Below, in pieces: positions 55,601-63,975 of a DNA stretch of 64,000 nucleotides (its first letter is position 1; each line of letters opens with the position of its first letter). The stretch lies in contig JACCEN010000007.1 of assembly GCA_013416435.1 (NCBI GenBank), positions 186,001 through 250,000 of the forward strand, read 5' to 3'. The stretch is from Alcaligenaceae bacterium. GTDB taxonomy: Bacteria; Pseudomonadota; Gammaproteobacteria; Burkholderiales; Burkholderiaceae_B. Below the pieces are notes generated by a model. That model did no database searches. It was given only the letters and a program-made list of their open reading frames with translations, and had not been told where the DNA came from. The translations under genes and the position numbers were made by a program.

Positions 55601-56478
55601 GCGACGAACAGGTGGCTCAGGCGCTGGCTCACGAGCACCTGACGGACTGGAGCTTCGGTCCGTTGCCGGAGATCATGGAAATCAAGCGCAAGGGCGAGTC
55701 CTTCGTCGGCTATCCGGCGCTGGTCGATCGCGGAACGCACTGCGACCTGGACGTTTTCGACGATCCTGCGGAAGCGCGCCAGCAGCACCATGCCGGCCTG
55801 TTGCGGCTATTTCGCCTGGCTCTGCGGGAACAAGTGAAGTTCCTGGAGAAGAACCTCAATGACCTCACGCGTATCAGCATGCTTTACATGAGCCTGGGGA
55901 CACAGGAAGAATTGCGTGCCCAGATCATCGATTGCGCGCTGGACCAGGCTTGCCTGGCAGAGCCTTGGCCGGCGGACCGCGAAAGCTTCGAGCAGCGGCG
56001 CAACGAAGGCAAGGCGAGGCTGGGCTTGCTAGCACAGGAAATCGCGCGCCTGGCCGGCGTCATCCTCACCGAATGGTCTGCGCTGCAGAAAAAACTGCCG
56101 CAGGCCAAGCCGCATGCTGCGGCCTATGCCGATCTGCAGAAGCAGCAATCCGCCTTGATGGGGAAGTGGTTTCTGCGCGACACGGCTTACCGGCAGCTGT
56201 CGCATTTTCCGCGTTACCTGAAAGCAGCACAGGTACGGATCGACAAGCTGCGCTCCGATCCCGCGCGGGATGCCCGCCTCATGGCAGACATGGCGCCGCT
56301 GCTCACGCAGTACCAGCGGGCCGTATCGGCGCTGAAAGGCGCCCGGGATGCGCAGCTCGAGGAATTCCGCTGGCTGCTGGAAGAGCTGCGCGTGGCCTTG
56401 TTCGCGCAGGAGCTTCGCACCCCCATGCCGGTCTCCGTCAAGCGTTTGCAAAAAGCATGGTCGGCGATGCAGCGTTAA
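52609..56478 (+). CDS. hrpA: ATP-dependent RNA helicase HrpA
   Basis: 1289 residues, full-length HrpA. Walker A is GETGSGKTTQLPK, motif II DEAH is in IIIDEAHERSLNIDFLLG, motif III is TSATIDAERF, and motif VI is in NQRAGRCGRIGPG. Ratchet/OB regions and a long C-terminal HrpA-specific part (from about residue 770) follow. It is a DEAH RNA helicase linked to mRNA processing and ribosome rescue. ATG 52609 is preceded by GAAG. The stop is 1 base before a palindromic repeat. Confidence 0.95.
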   Translation: MQEPVILSENEHIGPRKSREQPGRDARKPRPEPRTVRVPPPIKYPEDLPVSARRDDIAAAIQAHQVIIVSGETGSGKTTQLPKICLELGRGLQKIIGHTQPRRLAATSVAKRIAEELDTELGDWVGYQIRFNDRSGPNAAIKLMTDGILLAESQRDPLLRRYDTIIIDEAHERSLNIDFLLGYLRQLLPRRPDLKLIITSATIDAERFARHFEQRGKPAPVIEVSGRLYPVDVLYRPVVQENADGEEGRDRKSAGDEERDLIDAVVDGVAECARHGPGDVLVFLPGEREIRETVEALRKHHPPGTEVLPLYARLSQAEQEQIFRPRGSGRRVVLATNVAETSLTVPGIRYVVDSGLARVKRYSWRNKVEQLRIEPISQASANQRAGRCGRIGPGVCIRLYDETDFKRRAPFTDPEILRSSLASVILRMKALKLDDIETFPFVDQPSGRAIADGYHLLQELGAIDESNRLTETGRALARLPIDPRLARMILAAREQQCLAEMLVITSALSVQDPRDRPMSERDASEAAHAKFADDRSEFLSFIKLWRWYAEQVEHKASQRKLVALLRQNFLSPLRLREWRDVHSQLAALVGEQGWRVNPSEATYEQVHMALLSGLLGNIGTKSEEASGYQGARDIRFQIHPGSRLVKKAGRWIVAAELVETTRLYARCVARIDPKWLEKAGAHLIRRAWSDPRWDKKAGQVVANERATLYGLQIYSGRRVHYGKIDPIHAREIFIRQALVAGEIDTSLAFLRHNRQLAASIEKLEHQTRRPDILVDDELIYAFYDKQLPGGIYQTATLEKWHKGLDKEQAQALLLTRDALMRHDAAGVTTDVFPKKLEWNGVQMAVDYHFEPGSVRDGLTLTVPLFALNQIDPLRCEWLVPGMLKEKVHLLLKSLPQKLRRHCVPLPDYAAGFVDRWFDRAADPDMGLLEAIGADMWEQVKVRPQRSDFKVETLPAHLFMNFKIVDEHGRMLSGGRNLDQLKAEHGRQAQASFQKFAARDEQVAQALAHEHLTDWSFGPLPEIMEIKRKGESFVGYPALVDRGTHCDLDVFDDPAEARQQHHAGLLRLFRLALREQVKFLEKNLNDLTRISMLYMSLGTQEELRAQIIDCALDQACLAEPWPADRESFEQRRNEGKARLGLLAQEIARLAGVILTEWSALQKKLPQAKPHAAAYADLQKQQSALMGKWFLRDTAYRQLSHFPRYLKAAQVRIDKLRSDPARDARLMADMAPLLTQYQRAVSALKGARDAQLEEFRWLLEELRVALFAQELRTPMPVSVKRLQKAWSAMQR

Positions 56479-56479
56479 G

Positions 56480-56604
56480 GGGGTCAGACCCTGGATAGGG
56501 TCTGACCCCTCCAGCGTTTCAGCAAGGTCAGACCCCGTACGGGGCCCGACCCCACATCCAACGCAGCAGGTGTCGGGGTCAGACCCCGTATGGGGTCTGA
56601 CCCC
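56480..56604. repeat. Nested palindromic repeat, three copies (hrpA-dnaE gap)
   Basis: Units lie at 56480-56509 (centre altered), about 56524-56553 (arm mismatches, centre GTAC) and 56575-56604 (perfect arms, centre GTAT). The first begins 1 base after the hrpA stop; the last ends 36 bases before dnaE. A frame reading from the last unit into dnaE would add GSDP-type residues and is not taken as coding. Confidence 0.95.
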
Positions 56605-56640
56605 ACGCTGACCCCCATCCCGGATGAGTACAATCCCATC

Positions 56641-59600
56641 ATGACTGAAGCAAATTCCACTCCTCTTTTTGTGCATTTGCGCGTCCACTCCGAATTTTCG
56701 GTGGTGGACGGCATCGCCCGCATTCCCGATCTCGTCAAAGCGGCGGCCAAGTACGGGCAACCGGCCATCGCCCTGACGGATCTTTCCAATCTGTTCGGGT
56801 TGATCAAGTTCTACAAGGCGACACGGGGCAAGGGCGTCAAACCCATTGCGGGCTGCGACATATGGCTGGAGAACGAAGTCGATCGCGACAAGCCCAGCCG
56901 GCTTCTGCTGCTGGCGCGGGACCACTGCGGATATTTGGCGCTATGCGATCTGCTCACCCGGGCATGGCTCGAGAACCAGTATCGCGGCCGCGCCGAGATC
57001 AAGCGCGAATGGCTGGCCGGCCAGTCGGGCCTGATCGCGCTGTCCGGCGCCCGGGGCGGCGATGTCGGCCAGCTGCTCGAAGCCGGCAAGGCCGCCGAGG
57101 CGCGCGTTGTGGCGGCAGGCTGGGCCCGCGCCTTCCCCGGCAGTTATTACATCGAATTGCAGCGCAGCGGCCATGACGGCGACGAAGCCTATGTACAGGC
57201 CGCCATGCGGCTGGCCGGCGAGCTCGGCTTGCCGGTGGTGGCGACGCATCCCGTCCAGTTCCTGCACCGGTCGGATTTTCGGGCGCATGAAGCGCGCGTA
57301 TGTATTGCGGAAGGCGAACAGCTGGGCAACGCCAAGCGTGTGCGCCGCTTCACGGAAGAACAGTACCTGCTCGATTCAAAAGAAATGGCCGAGCGCTTCG
57401 CCGATGTGCCGTCCGCGCTGGCCAATTCCGTGGAGATCGCCAAGCGCTGCAATCTGACACTCGAGCTCGGGCGTCCGCGCCTGCCCAACTTCCCGACGCC
57501 TGACGGTATTTCCCTGGACGATTATCTGGTGAAGCTGGCCGAGGAAGGCCTGGCAGTGCGCATGGCCCAGCTCTATCCCGACGAGGCGGAGCGCCAGAGC
57601 CAGCTTCCGCAGTACATGGAGCGTTTGCAATGGGAATGCAAGACCATCATCAACATGGGCTTCCCAGGCTACTTCCTGATCGTCGCGGACTTCATCAACT
57701 GGGGCAAGAACAACGGCGTGCCGGTAGGACCGGGGCGGGGATCCGGCGCCGGATCGCTGGTGGCCTACTCGCTGGGCATCACCGACCTTGATCCCATCCG
57801 CTACGACTTGCTGTTCGAGCGCTTCCTGAACCCGGAACGGGTATCCATGCCCGACTTCGACATTGATTTCTGTCAGGATAATCGAGAGCGCGTGATCGAT
57901 TACGTCAAGCAGAAGTACGGCAGGGAAGCGGTGAGCCAGATCGCCACCTTCGGCACGCTGGGCGCCAAAGCGGTGGTCCGGGACGTGGGCCGGGTGCTGG
58001 AAATGCCCTACATGCTTTGCGACGGGCTGTCCAAGCTGATCCCGTTCAATCCCGCCGACCCCTGGACGCTGGAACGAGCGTTGGATCAAGAGCCCGCCTT
58101 CAAAGAGCGATACGAGCAGGACGAAGAGGTCAAGGCCCTGGTGGACCTGGCCCGACCGCTGGAGGGGCTGACGCGCAACATCGGCATGCACGCGGGCGGG
58201 GTGCTGATCGCGCCGGGCAAGCTGACCGACTTCTGTCCGCTGTATTGCCAGCCAGGCACCGACAGCAATGCCGTTTCGCAGTTCGACAAGGACGACGTCG
58301 AGGCGGCCGGCTTGGTCAAGTTCGACTTCCTGGGACTGCGCAACCTGACCATATTGGACTGGGCCGTCCGCTATGTGCGCGAGTACAACGAGTCCAAGCG
58401 CGATTTCGATGTCATGGCGCTCCCGCTGGACGACCAGAAGGCCTACCGGCTGCTCAGCGAAGGGAACACCACGGCGGTCTTCCAGTTGGAATCGCGTGGC
58501 ATGAAGGAATTGCTGAAGAGCCTGCAGCCCAGCACCTTCGAAGACGTCATCGCCATGCTGGCGCTGTATCGGCCGGGTCCGCTCGAATCGGGCATGGTGG
58601 TCGACTTCGTCAATCGCAAGCACGGCCGCGCCGAAGTCGACTACTTCCACCCCGACCTCGAATCCGTGCTGCGCAGCACCTACGGCGTCATCGTGTACCA
58701 AGAGCAGGTGATGCTGATTTCCCAGATCATCGGCGGCTACACCCTGGGCGGCGCCGACATGCTGCGGCGGGCCATGGGAAAGAAAAAGCCCGAGGAGATG
58801 GCCAAGCACCGGGCCATCTTCGAGAAGGGCGCCGTCGAAAAAGGCTACGACGGCGACCTGGCCGTCAAGCTGTTCGACTTGATGGAGAAATTCGCCGGCT
58901 ATGGCTTCAACAAGAGTCACTCGGCCGCCTACGCGCTGATTGCTTATCAGACCGCGTGGCTGAAGGTCTACCATCCGGCCGAGTTCCTGGCGGCCACCAT
59001 GCTGTCGGACATGGACGATACCGACAAGGTGCAGGTGTTCTGGAAAGACGCCGTCGACAACGGCGTGAAGGTGCTTCCGCCCGACGTCAATCTATCGGCC
59101 TATCGCTTCGAGCCCGTACGCGACGAGCATTCCGCCCAGGGGCTGCCGCCGCGCACCATCCGCTATGGCCTGGGCGCCGTGAAGGGGGCGGGGCGCGGCG
59201 CCATCGAGGAAATCGAGCGTGCGCGCCTGGACGGCGGGCCCTTCACGAGCCTGTTCGATTTCTGCCGCCGGGTCGACCGGCATGCCGTCAATCGGCGCAG
59301 CGTCGAGGCCCTCATCCGGGCCGGCGCATTCGACGCCATCGAAGAGAACCGGGCGGCCTTGCTTGCCACACTGAGCAATGCCATCGAGGCGGCCGAACAG
59401 GCCGAGCGCAGCGCCAACCAGGTATCGCTTTTCGCCGATGACGCGAACGATATCGTGGAGGGCGAGCTTGCCAAGGTCGAGCCCTGGGATCTGCAAACCA
59501 GGCTGCGCGAAGAAAAGGCGGCGCTGGGCTTTTACTTCAGCGGCCATCTTTTCGATGCCTGGCGCGACGAGGTCCGCCGATTCGCGCCCAAGCCTTTGGC

Positions 59601-60132
59601 AAGGCTGGAGCCGGCTCGCGGCCTGCAGTGGTTCGCGGGCGTGCTGTCTTCCGTCCGGCCCAAGATGACGCGCCGGGGCAAGATGCTGTATGCCTTGCTG
59701 GACGATGGTTCCGCACAAGTGGAAGTGGCCATTTTCAATGAACTGTACGAGCAGCACAAGAACCGGCTCAGGGAAGACCGCCTGGTCATCATCCACGGCA
59801 AGGTCAGCAATGATGATTACTCCGGCGGCTTGCGCGTGTCCGCGGATGCGGTCTATGACCTGCAACTGGCGCGTGAGGCCCGTGCGCAGCGCCTGCGCAT
59901 CACTCTGAACGGCAACGCCGATGCCATCCGCCTCAGGCAGATGCTCAATCCTTTCCGGGCCGAACCCGAGAACGGCGTGCCCGGCGTGCCGGTCGAGATC
60001 CGCCTCATGCGCGACGACTTCCTGTGCACCGTCCGCCTGGGCGAGGAATGGCGTGTGCGCATGGCCGACGCCATGTTCGAGCAACTGGCCGGATGGACCG
60101 ATCCCGACAGTGTGGAGATCCAGTATTCATGA
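56641..60132 (+). CDS. dnaE: DNA polymerase III alpha subunit
   Basis: 1163 residues, proteobacterial DnaE type. The N-terminal PHP domain begins FVHLRVHSEFSVVDG; TDLSNLFGL replaces the TDHGN-type metal site, so it is probably inactive as in E. coli. The palm has PGRGSGAGSLVAY and the catalytic aspartates in PDFDIDFCQDNRE. A tandem HhH region (AGYGFNKSHSAAYA) and a C-terminal OB fold (LQWFAGVLSSVRPKMTRRGK) follow. It is the replicative polymerase. ATG 56641 is used. Its stop overlaps the next gene's ATG. Confidence 0.97.
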   Translation: MTEANSTPLFVHLRVHSEFSVVDGIARIPDLVKAAAKYGQPAIALTDLSNLFGLIKFYKATRGKGVKPIAGCDIWLENEVDRDKPSRLLLLARDHCGYLALCDLLTRAWLENQYRGRAEIKREWLAGQSGLIALSGARGGDVGQLLEAGKAAEARVVAAGWARAFPGSYYIELQRSGHDGDEAYVQAAMRLAGELGLPVVATHPVQFLHRSDFRAHEARVCIAEGEQLGNAKRVRRFTEEQYLLDSKEMAERFADVPSALANSVEIAKRCNLTLELGRPRLPNFPTPDGISLDDYLVKLAEEGLAVRMAQLYPDEAERQSQLPQYMERLQWECKTIINMGFPGYFLIVADFINWGKNNGVPVGPGRGSGAGSLVAYSLGITDLDPIRYDLLFERFLNPERVSMPDFDIDFCQDNRERVIDYVKQKYGREAVSQIATFGTLGAKAVVRDVGRVLEMPYMLCDGLSKLIPFNPADPWTLERALDQEPAFKERYEQDEEVKALVDLARPLEGLTRNIGMHAGGVLIAPGKLTDFCPLYCQPGTDSNAVSQFDKDDVEAAGLVKFDFLGLRNLTILDWAVRYVREYNESKRDFDVMALPLDDQKAYRLLSEGNTTAVFQLESRGMKELLKSLQPSTFEDVIAMLALYRPGPLESGMVVDFVNRKHGRAEVDYFHPDLESVLRSTYGVIVYQEQVMLISQIIGGYTLGGADMLRRAMGKKKPEEMAKHRAIFEKGAVEKGYDGDLAVKLFDLMEKFAGYGFNKSHSAAYALIAYQTAWLKVYHPAEFLAATMLSDMDDTDKVQVFWKDAVDNGVKVLPPDVNLSAYRFEPVRDEHSAQGLPPRTIRYGLGAVKGAGRGAIEEIERARLDGGPFTSLFDFCRRVDRHAVNRRSVEALIRAGAFDAIEENRAALLATLSNAIEAAEQAERSANQVSLFADDANDIVEGELAKVEPWDLQTRLREEKAALGFYFSGHLFDAWRDEVRRFAPKPLARLEPARGLQWFAGVLSSVRPKMTRRGKMLYALLDDGSAQVEVAIFNELYEQHKNRLREDRLVIIHGKVSNDDYSGGLRVSADAVYDLQLAREARAQRLRITLNGNADAIRLRQMLNPFRAEPENGVPGVPVEIRLMRDDFLCTVRLGEEWRVRMADAMFEQLAGWTDPDSVEIQYS

Positions 60133-61229
60133 CATCCCTGCGCATCCTGCATTCCGAGGCCGCGACCAGCTTCGGCGGGCAAGAGCAGTACATCTATCGG
60201 ATGATGATGGCGATGCGCGAGCGCGGCCATCACCTGGAGGCCGTCTGCCAGCCGCATGCCTTGCTGACCCAGCGTCTTCGCGATGAAGGCTTCACCGTCC
60301 ACACCATGCTCATGGACGGCCCCGCGAATTTCGTGAAAGGCGTGGCCCGCATCCGCCGCATCCTGCGCGACGGCCGTTTCGACGTGCTCAATTCGCACAG
60401 CCGGCGCGACACCATGCTTGCGGGTTGCGCCGGTCGCTTGGCCGGCACGCCGCTCATCGTCCGCACTCGGCATCTGGCCAACAAGATCGGATCCCTGCTG
60501 TCGTACACCGTCGTCCCGCACCGGGTGACCACCGCCAGCGATTTCGTCCGCGCCCATCTCATCGACAAGGGTGTACCGCCCGGCCACGTTGCCACGGTCT
60601 ATCCCGCGGTCGAACTGCTAGCCGTGCCGCCCGATTCGACGCTGAGGTCGGAGCTGCGCCTGGCGCCCAACGACATCGTCGTGGGCTGCGTCGCCGTCAT
60701 GCGCGCCCAGAAAGGCCACAAAGACCTGATCGACGCCATGGAGCCATTGATCCGCGAGCGGCCCAACGTCCATCTGGTATTCGTGGGCGGCGGATCGCCC
60801 ATCTTCGAAGAGGTGCAGGCTTACGTCGCCGAAAGAAGGCTCGGCAAGCGCGTGCACTTGCTGGGCACGCGGCAGGACGTTCCCAATTTGCTGGCCGGCT
60901 TCGATGTGTTTGCGCTGGCCACTCGCAAGGAGGCCTCCGGAACCGTGTTCGTCGAGGCGGGTGCCGCCGGCCTGCCTGTGGTGGGCACACGCGTCGACGG
61001 CGTGCCGGAAATGATGCGGGAGGGCGTCAGCGGCTTGCTGGTTCCACTCGATGACCGCGAGGCGATGACGCAAGCCCTGCGCCGCCTCATCGAAGATCCG
61101 GAGCTGCGCCGCAAAATGGGAGAAGAGGGGGTGAAGTACTGCCGCGATAGCGGCAAATTCACCGCGCAAGCCATGGCCGATCGCATAGAATCGTGTTACC
61201 TGCGATGGCTTGCGGAGCGAAAAAAATGA
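60129..61229 (+). CDS. Glycosyltransferase family 4
   Basis: 366 residues, GT-B fold. ILHSEAATSFGGQEQYIYRMM opens the acceptor domain; the donor domain has GCVAVMRAQKGHKDLIDAM and the E-x7-E motif in KEASGTVFVEAGAAGLPVVGT. Such enzymes use nucleotide sugars at the inner-membrane face; the sugar is not deducible. It overlaps dnaE (ATGA) and the next gene (ATGA), starting a four-gene polysaccharide group, probably LPS core. Confidence 0.9.
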   Translation: MTSLRILHSEAATSFGGQEQYIYRMMMAMRERGHHLEAVCQPHALLTQRLRDEGFTVHTMLMDGPANFVKGVARIRRILRDGRFDVLNSHSRRDTMLAGCAGRLAGTPLIVRTRHLANKIGSLLSYTVVPHRVTTASDFVRAHLIDKGVPPGHVATVYPAVELLAVPPDSTLRSELRLAPNDIVVGCVAVMRAQKGHKDLIDAMEPLIRERPNVHLVFVGGGSPIFEEVQAYVAERRLGKRVHLLGTRQDVPNLLAGFDVFALATRKEASGTVFVEAGAAGLPVVGTRVDGVPEMMREGVSGLLVPLDDREAMTQALRRLIEDPELRRKMGEEGVKYCRDSGKFTAQAMADRIESCYLRWLAERKK

Positions 61230-62083
61230 AATCGACACAAACCGTGCCCGTTCTGATGTATCACCATGTCTCGCCCGTGGAAGGCATGATCAACGTCAGC
61301 CCGCTGAATTTCGAGCAGCAATTGCTCTGGTTGAAAAGCCGAGGCTACCGCAGTTTGAATACAGCGCAGTTCGCGGAGCACCTCGGCGGGAAGCCGGCAC
61401 CCGCCAAGTCCGTGCTGATCACTTTCGACGACGGCTATCTGGACAACTGGGTCTACGCCTATCCGCTGCTGAAGAAGCATGGCTTCAACGCAGTGGTGTT
61501 TCTTGTCACTTCCTGGGTCAACGACGGACCGGTGCGCCGCCATCTCGGCCAGGGCGAACTGCCCGAGACACCACAGCATCGCGATTGCGAAGACCGCATT
61601 GAGCAGGGCCGCAGCGACGACGTCATTTTGCGCTGGGACGAGATCCGCGCCATGCAGGCGGACGGAACGTTCGAGTTCCACAGCCATACGCATACTCATA
61701 CACGCTGGGACTTGCTCCAGCCCGCCGACAAGAACCGGCACATGGCCGAAGAGCTGCAGGCGTCGCGCGCGGCGCTGCACGAGCACCTGGGCGGCGTGTC
61801 AGAGCACTTCTGCTGGCCGCAGGGCTACTACGATGCGGACTATGTCCGCATCGCGCAGGATGCGGGCTTCCGCTACCTGTACACCACCAAGGCCTTCGGG
61901 CAGAACCGTCCGGGTTCCGATCCGGCGCATATCTATCGTTTTGCCGTGCGGAATACGACCGGCCGCTCGGTGGGCCGGCGCATCATCGTGGCCGCCCACC
62001 CGGTCATCGGCCCGCTGTTCAACAAATGGAAGATCTGGAAGCGGGGCCTGCGGTCCGCCTATGCTGAAAAGAAGGCACCATGA
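61226..62083 (+). CDS. Polysaccharide deacetylase family protein (NodB fold)
   Basis: 285 residues. VPVLMYHHVSP at the N-terminus is typical; LITFDDGYLDNW carries the catalytic/metal aspartates, and FHSHTHTH the metal histidines (H-x3-H type) of carbohydrate esterase 4. An insert between them (RHLGQGELPETPQHRD) is seen in LPS-cluster members. It likely deacetylates an amino sugar in the cell-surface glycan. Coupled by ATGA overlaps to both neighbours. Confidence 0.89.
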   Translation: MKSTQTVPVLMYHHVSPVEGMINVSPLNFEQQLLWLKSRGYRSLNTAQFAEHLGGKPAPAKSVLITFDDGYLDNWVYAYPLLKKHGFNAVVFLVTSWVNDGPVRRHLGQGELPETPQHRDCEDRIEQGRSDDVILRWDEIRAMQADGTFEFHSHTHTHTRWDLLQPADKNRHMAEELQASRAALHEHLGGVSEHFCWPQGYYDADYVRIAQDAGFRYLYTTKAFGQNRPGSDPAHIYRFAVRNTTGRSVGRRIIVAAHPVIGPLFNKWKIWKRGLRSAYAEKKAP

Positions 62084-62823
62084 GCCTTTCGGTCATCATC
62101 ATCACGAAAAACGAAGAAGCTCATATCGGCGCCTGCATCGATTCCCTGGCCTTCGCCGATGAAATCATCGTGCTCGATTCGGGAAGCACGGATGCCACCC
62201 GCGAGATCGCCGCAGACAAAGGCGCACGTGTCTCCCAGAGCGCGGATTGGCCGGGCTTCGGGAGACAGAAGAATCGCGCACTGGATCTCGCCACCTGTGA
62301 TTGGGTGCTGTCCGTCGACGCGGACGAACGGGTCACGCCCGAGCTCGCCGACGCAATACGCAAAGAGCTTGCGGCGCCCAGTGCCGACGCCTACAAGATC
62401 GCCAGGCTGTCGCGTTTCGGCGACCGCTGGATACGCCATAGCGGATGGTGGCCCGACCATGTATTGCGACTTTTCCGCAGGGGAACGGCCAGGTTCAAAG
62501 AGGTCCCGGTGCACGAAAGCGTGATCCCGGACGGCCGGGTCGCCATCCTGGACGGGCATTTCCTGCATTATCCCTATGCAAGCCTCGAGCACTTCATCGC
62601 CAAGATCAATCTCTATTCGTCCGAGGCGGCGGGCATCATGCACGCCCGTGGCAAGAAAACCACGGCCTTGGGGGCGGTCGGACATGCCGTGTGGACCTTC
62701 TTTCGCCTGTATGTCGTAAGACGCGGTTTCCTGGATGGAAAGGAAGGATTTATTTTGGCAGCCATGGCCGCCGCGGGCAGCTTTTTCCGTTACACTAAGT
62801 TGCTTTATCTGAATAAAAGCTGA
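62080..62823 (+). CDS. Glycosyltransferase family 2 (WaaE/KdtX-like)
   Basis: 247 residues, GT-A fold. LSVIIITKNEEAHIGACIDSL and VLDSGSTDATREIA bind the nucleotide, and SVDADERVTPEL holds the metal DxD. FKEVPVHESVIPDG and FLHYPYASLEHFIAKINLYS match the WaaE group, which adds a glucose to LPS inner core. The exact linkage is an inference. Overlaps the deacetylase by 4 bases. Confidence 0.9.
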   Translation: MSLSVIIITKNEEAHIGACIDSLAFADEIIVLDSGSTDATREIAADKGARVSQSADWPGFGRQKNRALDLATCDWVLSVDADERVTPELADAIRKELAAPSADAYKIARLSRFGDRWIRHSGWWPDHVLRLFRRGTARFKEVPVHESVIPDGRVAILDGHFLHYPYASLEHFIAKINLYSSEAAGIMHARGKKTTALGAVGHAVWTFFRLYVVRRGFLDGKEGFILAAMAAAGSFFRYTKLLYLNKS

Positions 62824-62865
62824 ACGGACCGGCCCGGGCAAACCACCGACCGGCGGTTTGCGCGA

Positions 62866-63975
62866 ATGAAAATCCTGATCACCGACATCCATCATGGGAA
62901 CGGCGGCGGCCACGCCACCTATGTCATGAGCCTGCTGCGCGGCTTGCCCACGCATTATGACATTACAGTGGCTGCGCCCGCATCGGGCCGCCTGTTCCGC
63001 TATGCCAGCCACGCCGGCCGGGGCAAGGTGATGCCCGCGCTGTATTCAAGCCGCATCGCTCCCTTGGCCAAGGAAATCGTCAAACTACGGGCATTTCTGG
63101 CTCAAGAGCGCTATGACCTCGTGCATGTGAACGCGTCGGCGGATCACCGGCATGTGATGCTGGCCAGCATGGGACTGCGCCATCCGCCCAAAATTGTCTG
63201 GACCAAGCACAACCTCAAACCGGTCGCCAGCGTGGGGCACCGCTTGAGAGCCAAGCTGGGAACGGATGCCGTCATCGCGGTCAGCGACTATGTCAGGCGC
63301 ATGCTGCAGGACTCGGTCTACGAGTCCAAGCCCATCTACGTCGTCCGCCACGGCATAGACATGGCGGCCTTCCGGCCCGTGGACCTTGCCGAGAAGCGCC
63401 GGCTGCGCAAACTCTTGCTGGGGGACATCCCGGACGATACGCTGGTCCTGGGCAGCACGGCAGGCACCGACCTGGAAAAAGGCTGGCTGGACCTGGTCGC
63501 GGCGGTGGCGGGATTGAGCGTCCAGGAACAATCCCGCATCGTGGTAGTGGTGGCGGGCGACCCGCCGCGGGGCGATCTGGTCCGCCGGCTGGCCGATACC
63601 GGCGTCCAGGCGCGCGTGCACTTCACAGGCCTGGTCGACGACATCCGTGGTGTGCTGGGCGCGAGCGACATCGGCTTCGTGCTGTCCTACAGCGAGTCGC
63701 TTTCCTACGCCTGCCGTGAAGCCCTTGCCTGCGGCCTGCCTACCATCATTACAGATGTCGGCGGCCTGCCCGAGAATCTCTCCCATGGCCGCGAAGGCTG
63801 GATCGTGCCAGTCAAAGACGTCGCCGCCATCCAGGCGGTGCTGCACGAGGTGCTGTCCGATCCGCGACGCCTGCAGCCCATGGGCCAGGCCGCAAGACGC
63901 CACAGCGAAAGCGCCTTCTGTCCGCATGCCTTCATCGAGCAGACCACCGCCGTCTACGAAAGCGTTCGGTCCTGA
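62866..63975 (+). CDS. Glycosyltransferase family 4
   Basis: 369 residues, GT-B fold. ITDIHHGNGGGHATYVMSLL is the acceptor-side glycine loop; LGSTAGTDLEKGWLDLVAAV and the E-x7-E region SESLSYACREALACGLPTIITDVGG form the donor site. Probably another sugar transferase of the same surface-glycan cluster; 42 bases after the GT2 gene. Substrate unknown. Confidence 0.89.
   Translation: MKILITDIHHGNGGGHATYVMSLLRGLPTHYDITVAAPASGRLFRYASHAGRGKVMPALYSSRIAPLAKEIVKLRAFLAQERYDLVHVNASADHRHVMLASMGLRHPPKIVWTKHNLKPVASVGHRLRAKLGTDAVIAVSDYVRRMLQDSVYESKPIYVVRHGIDMAAFRPVDLAEKRRLRKLLLGDIPDDTLVLGSTAGTDLEKGWLDLVAAVAGLSVQEQSRIVVVVAGDPPRGDLVRRLADTGVQARVHFTGLVDDIRGVLGASDIGFVLSYSESLSYACREALACGLPTIITDVGGLPENLSHGREGWIVPVKDVAAIQAVLHEVLSDPRRLQPMGQAARRHSESAFCPHAFIEQTTAVYESVRS

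Noticed and set aside
56590-56640. Longer dnaE start reading GSDP residues
   Set aside because: The added residues translate a palindromic repeat; MTEANSTPLF at 56641 fits the DnaE N-terminus.
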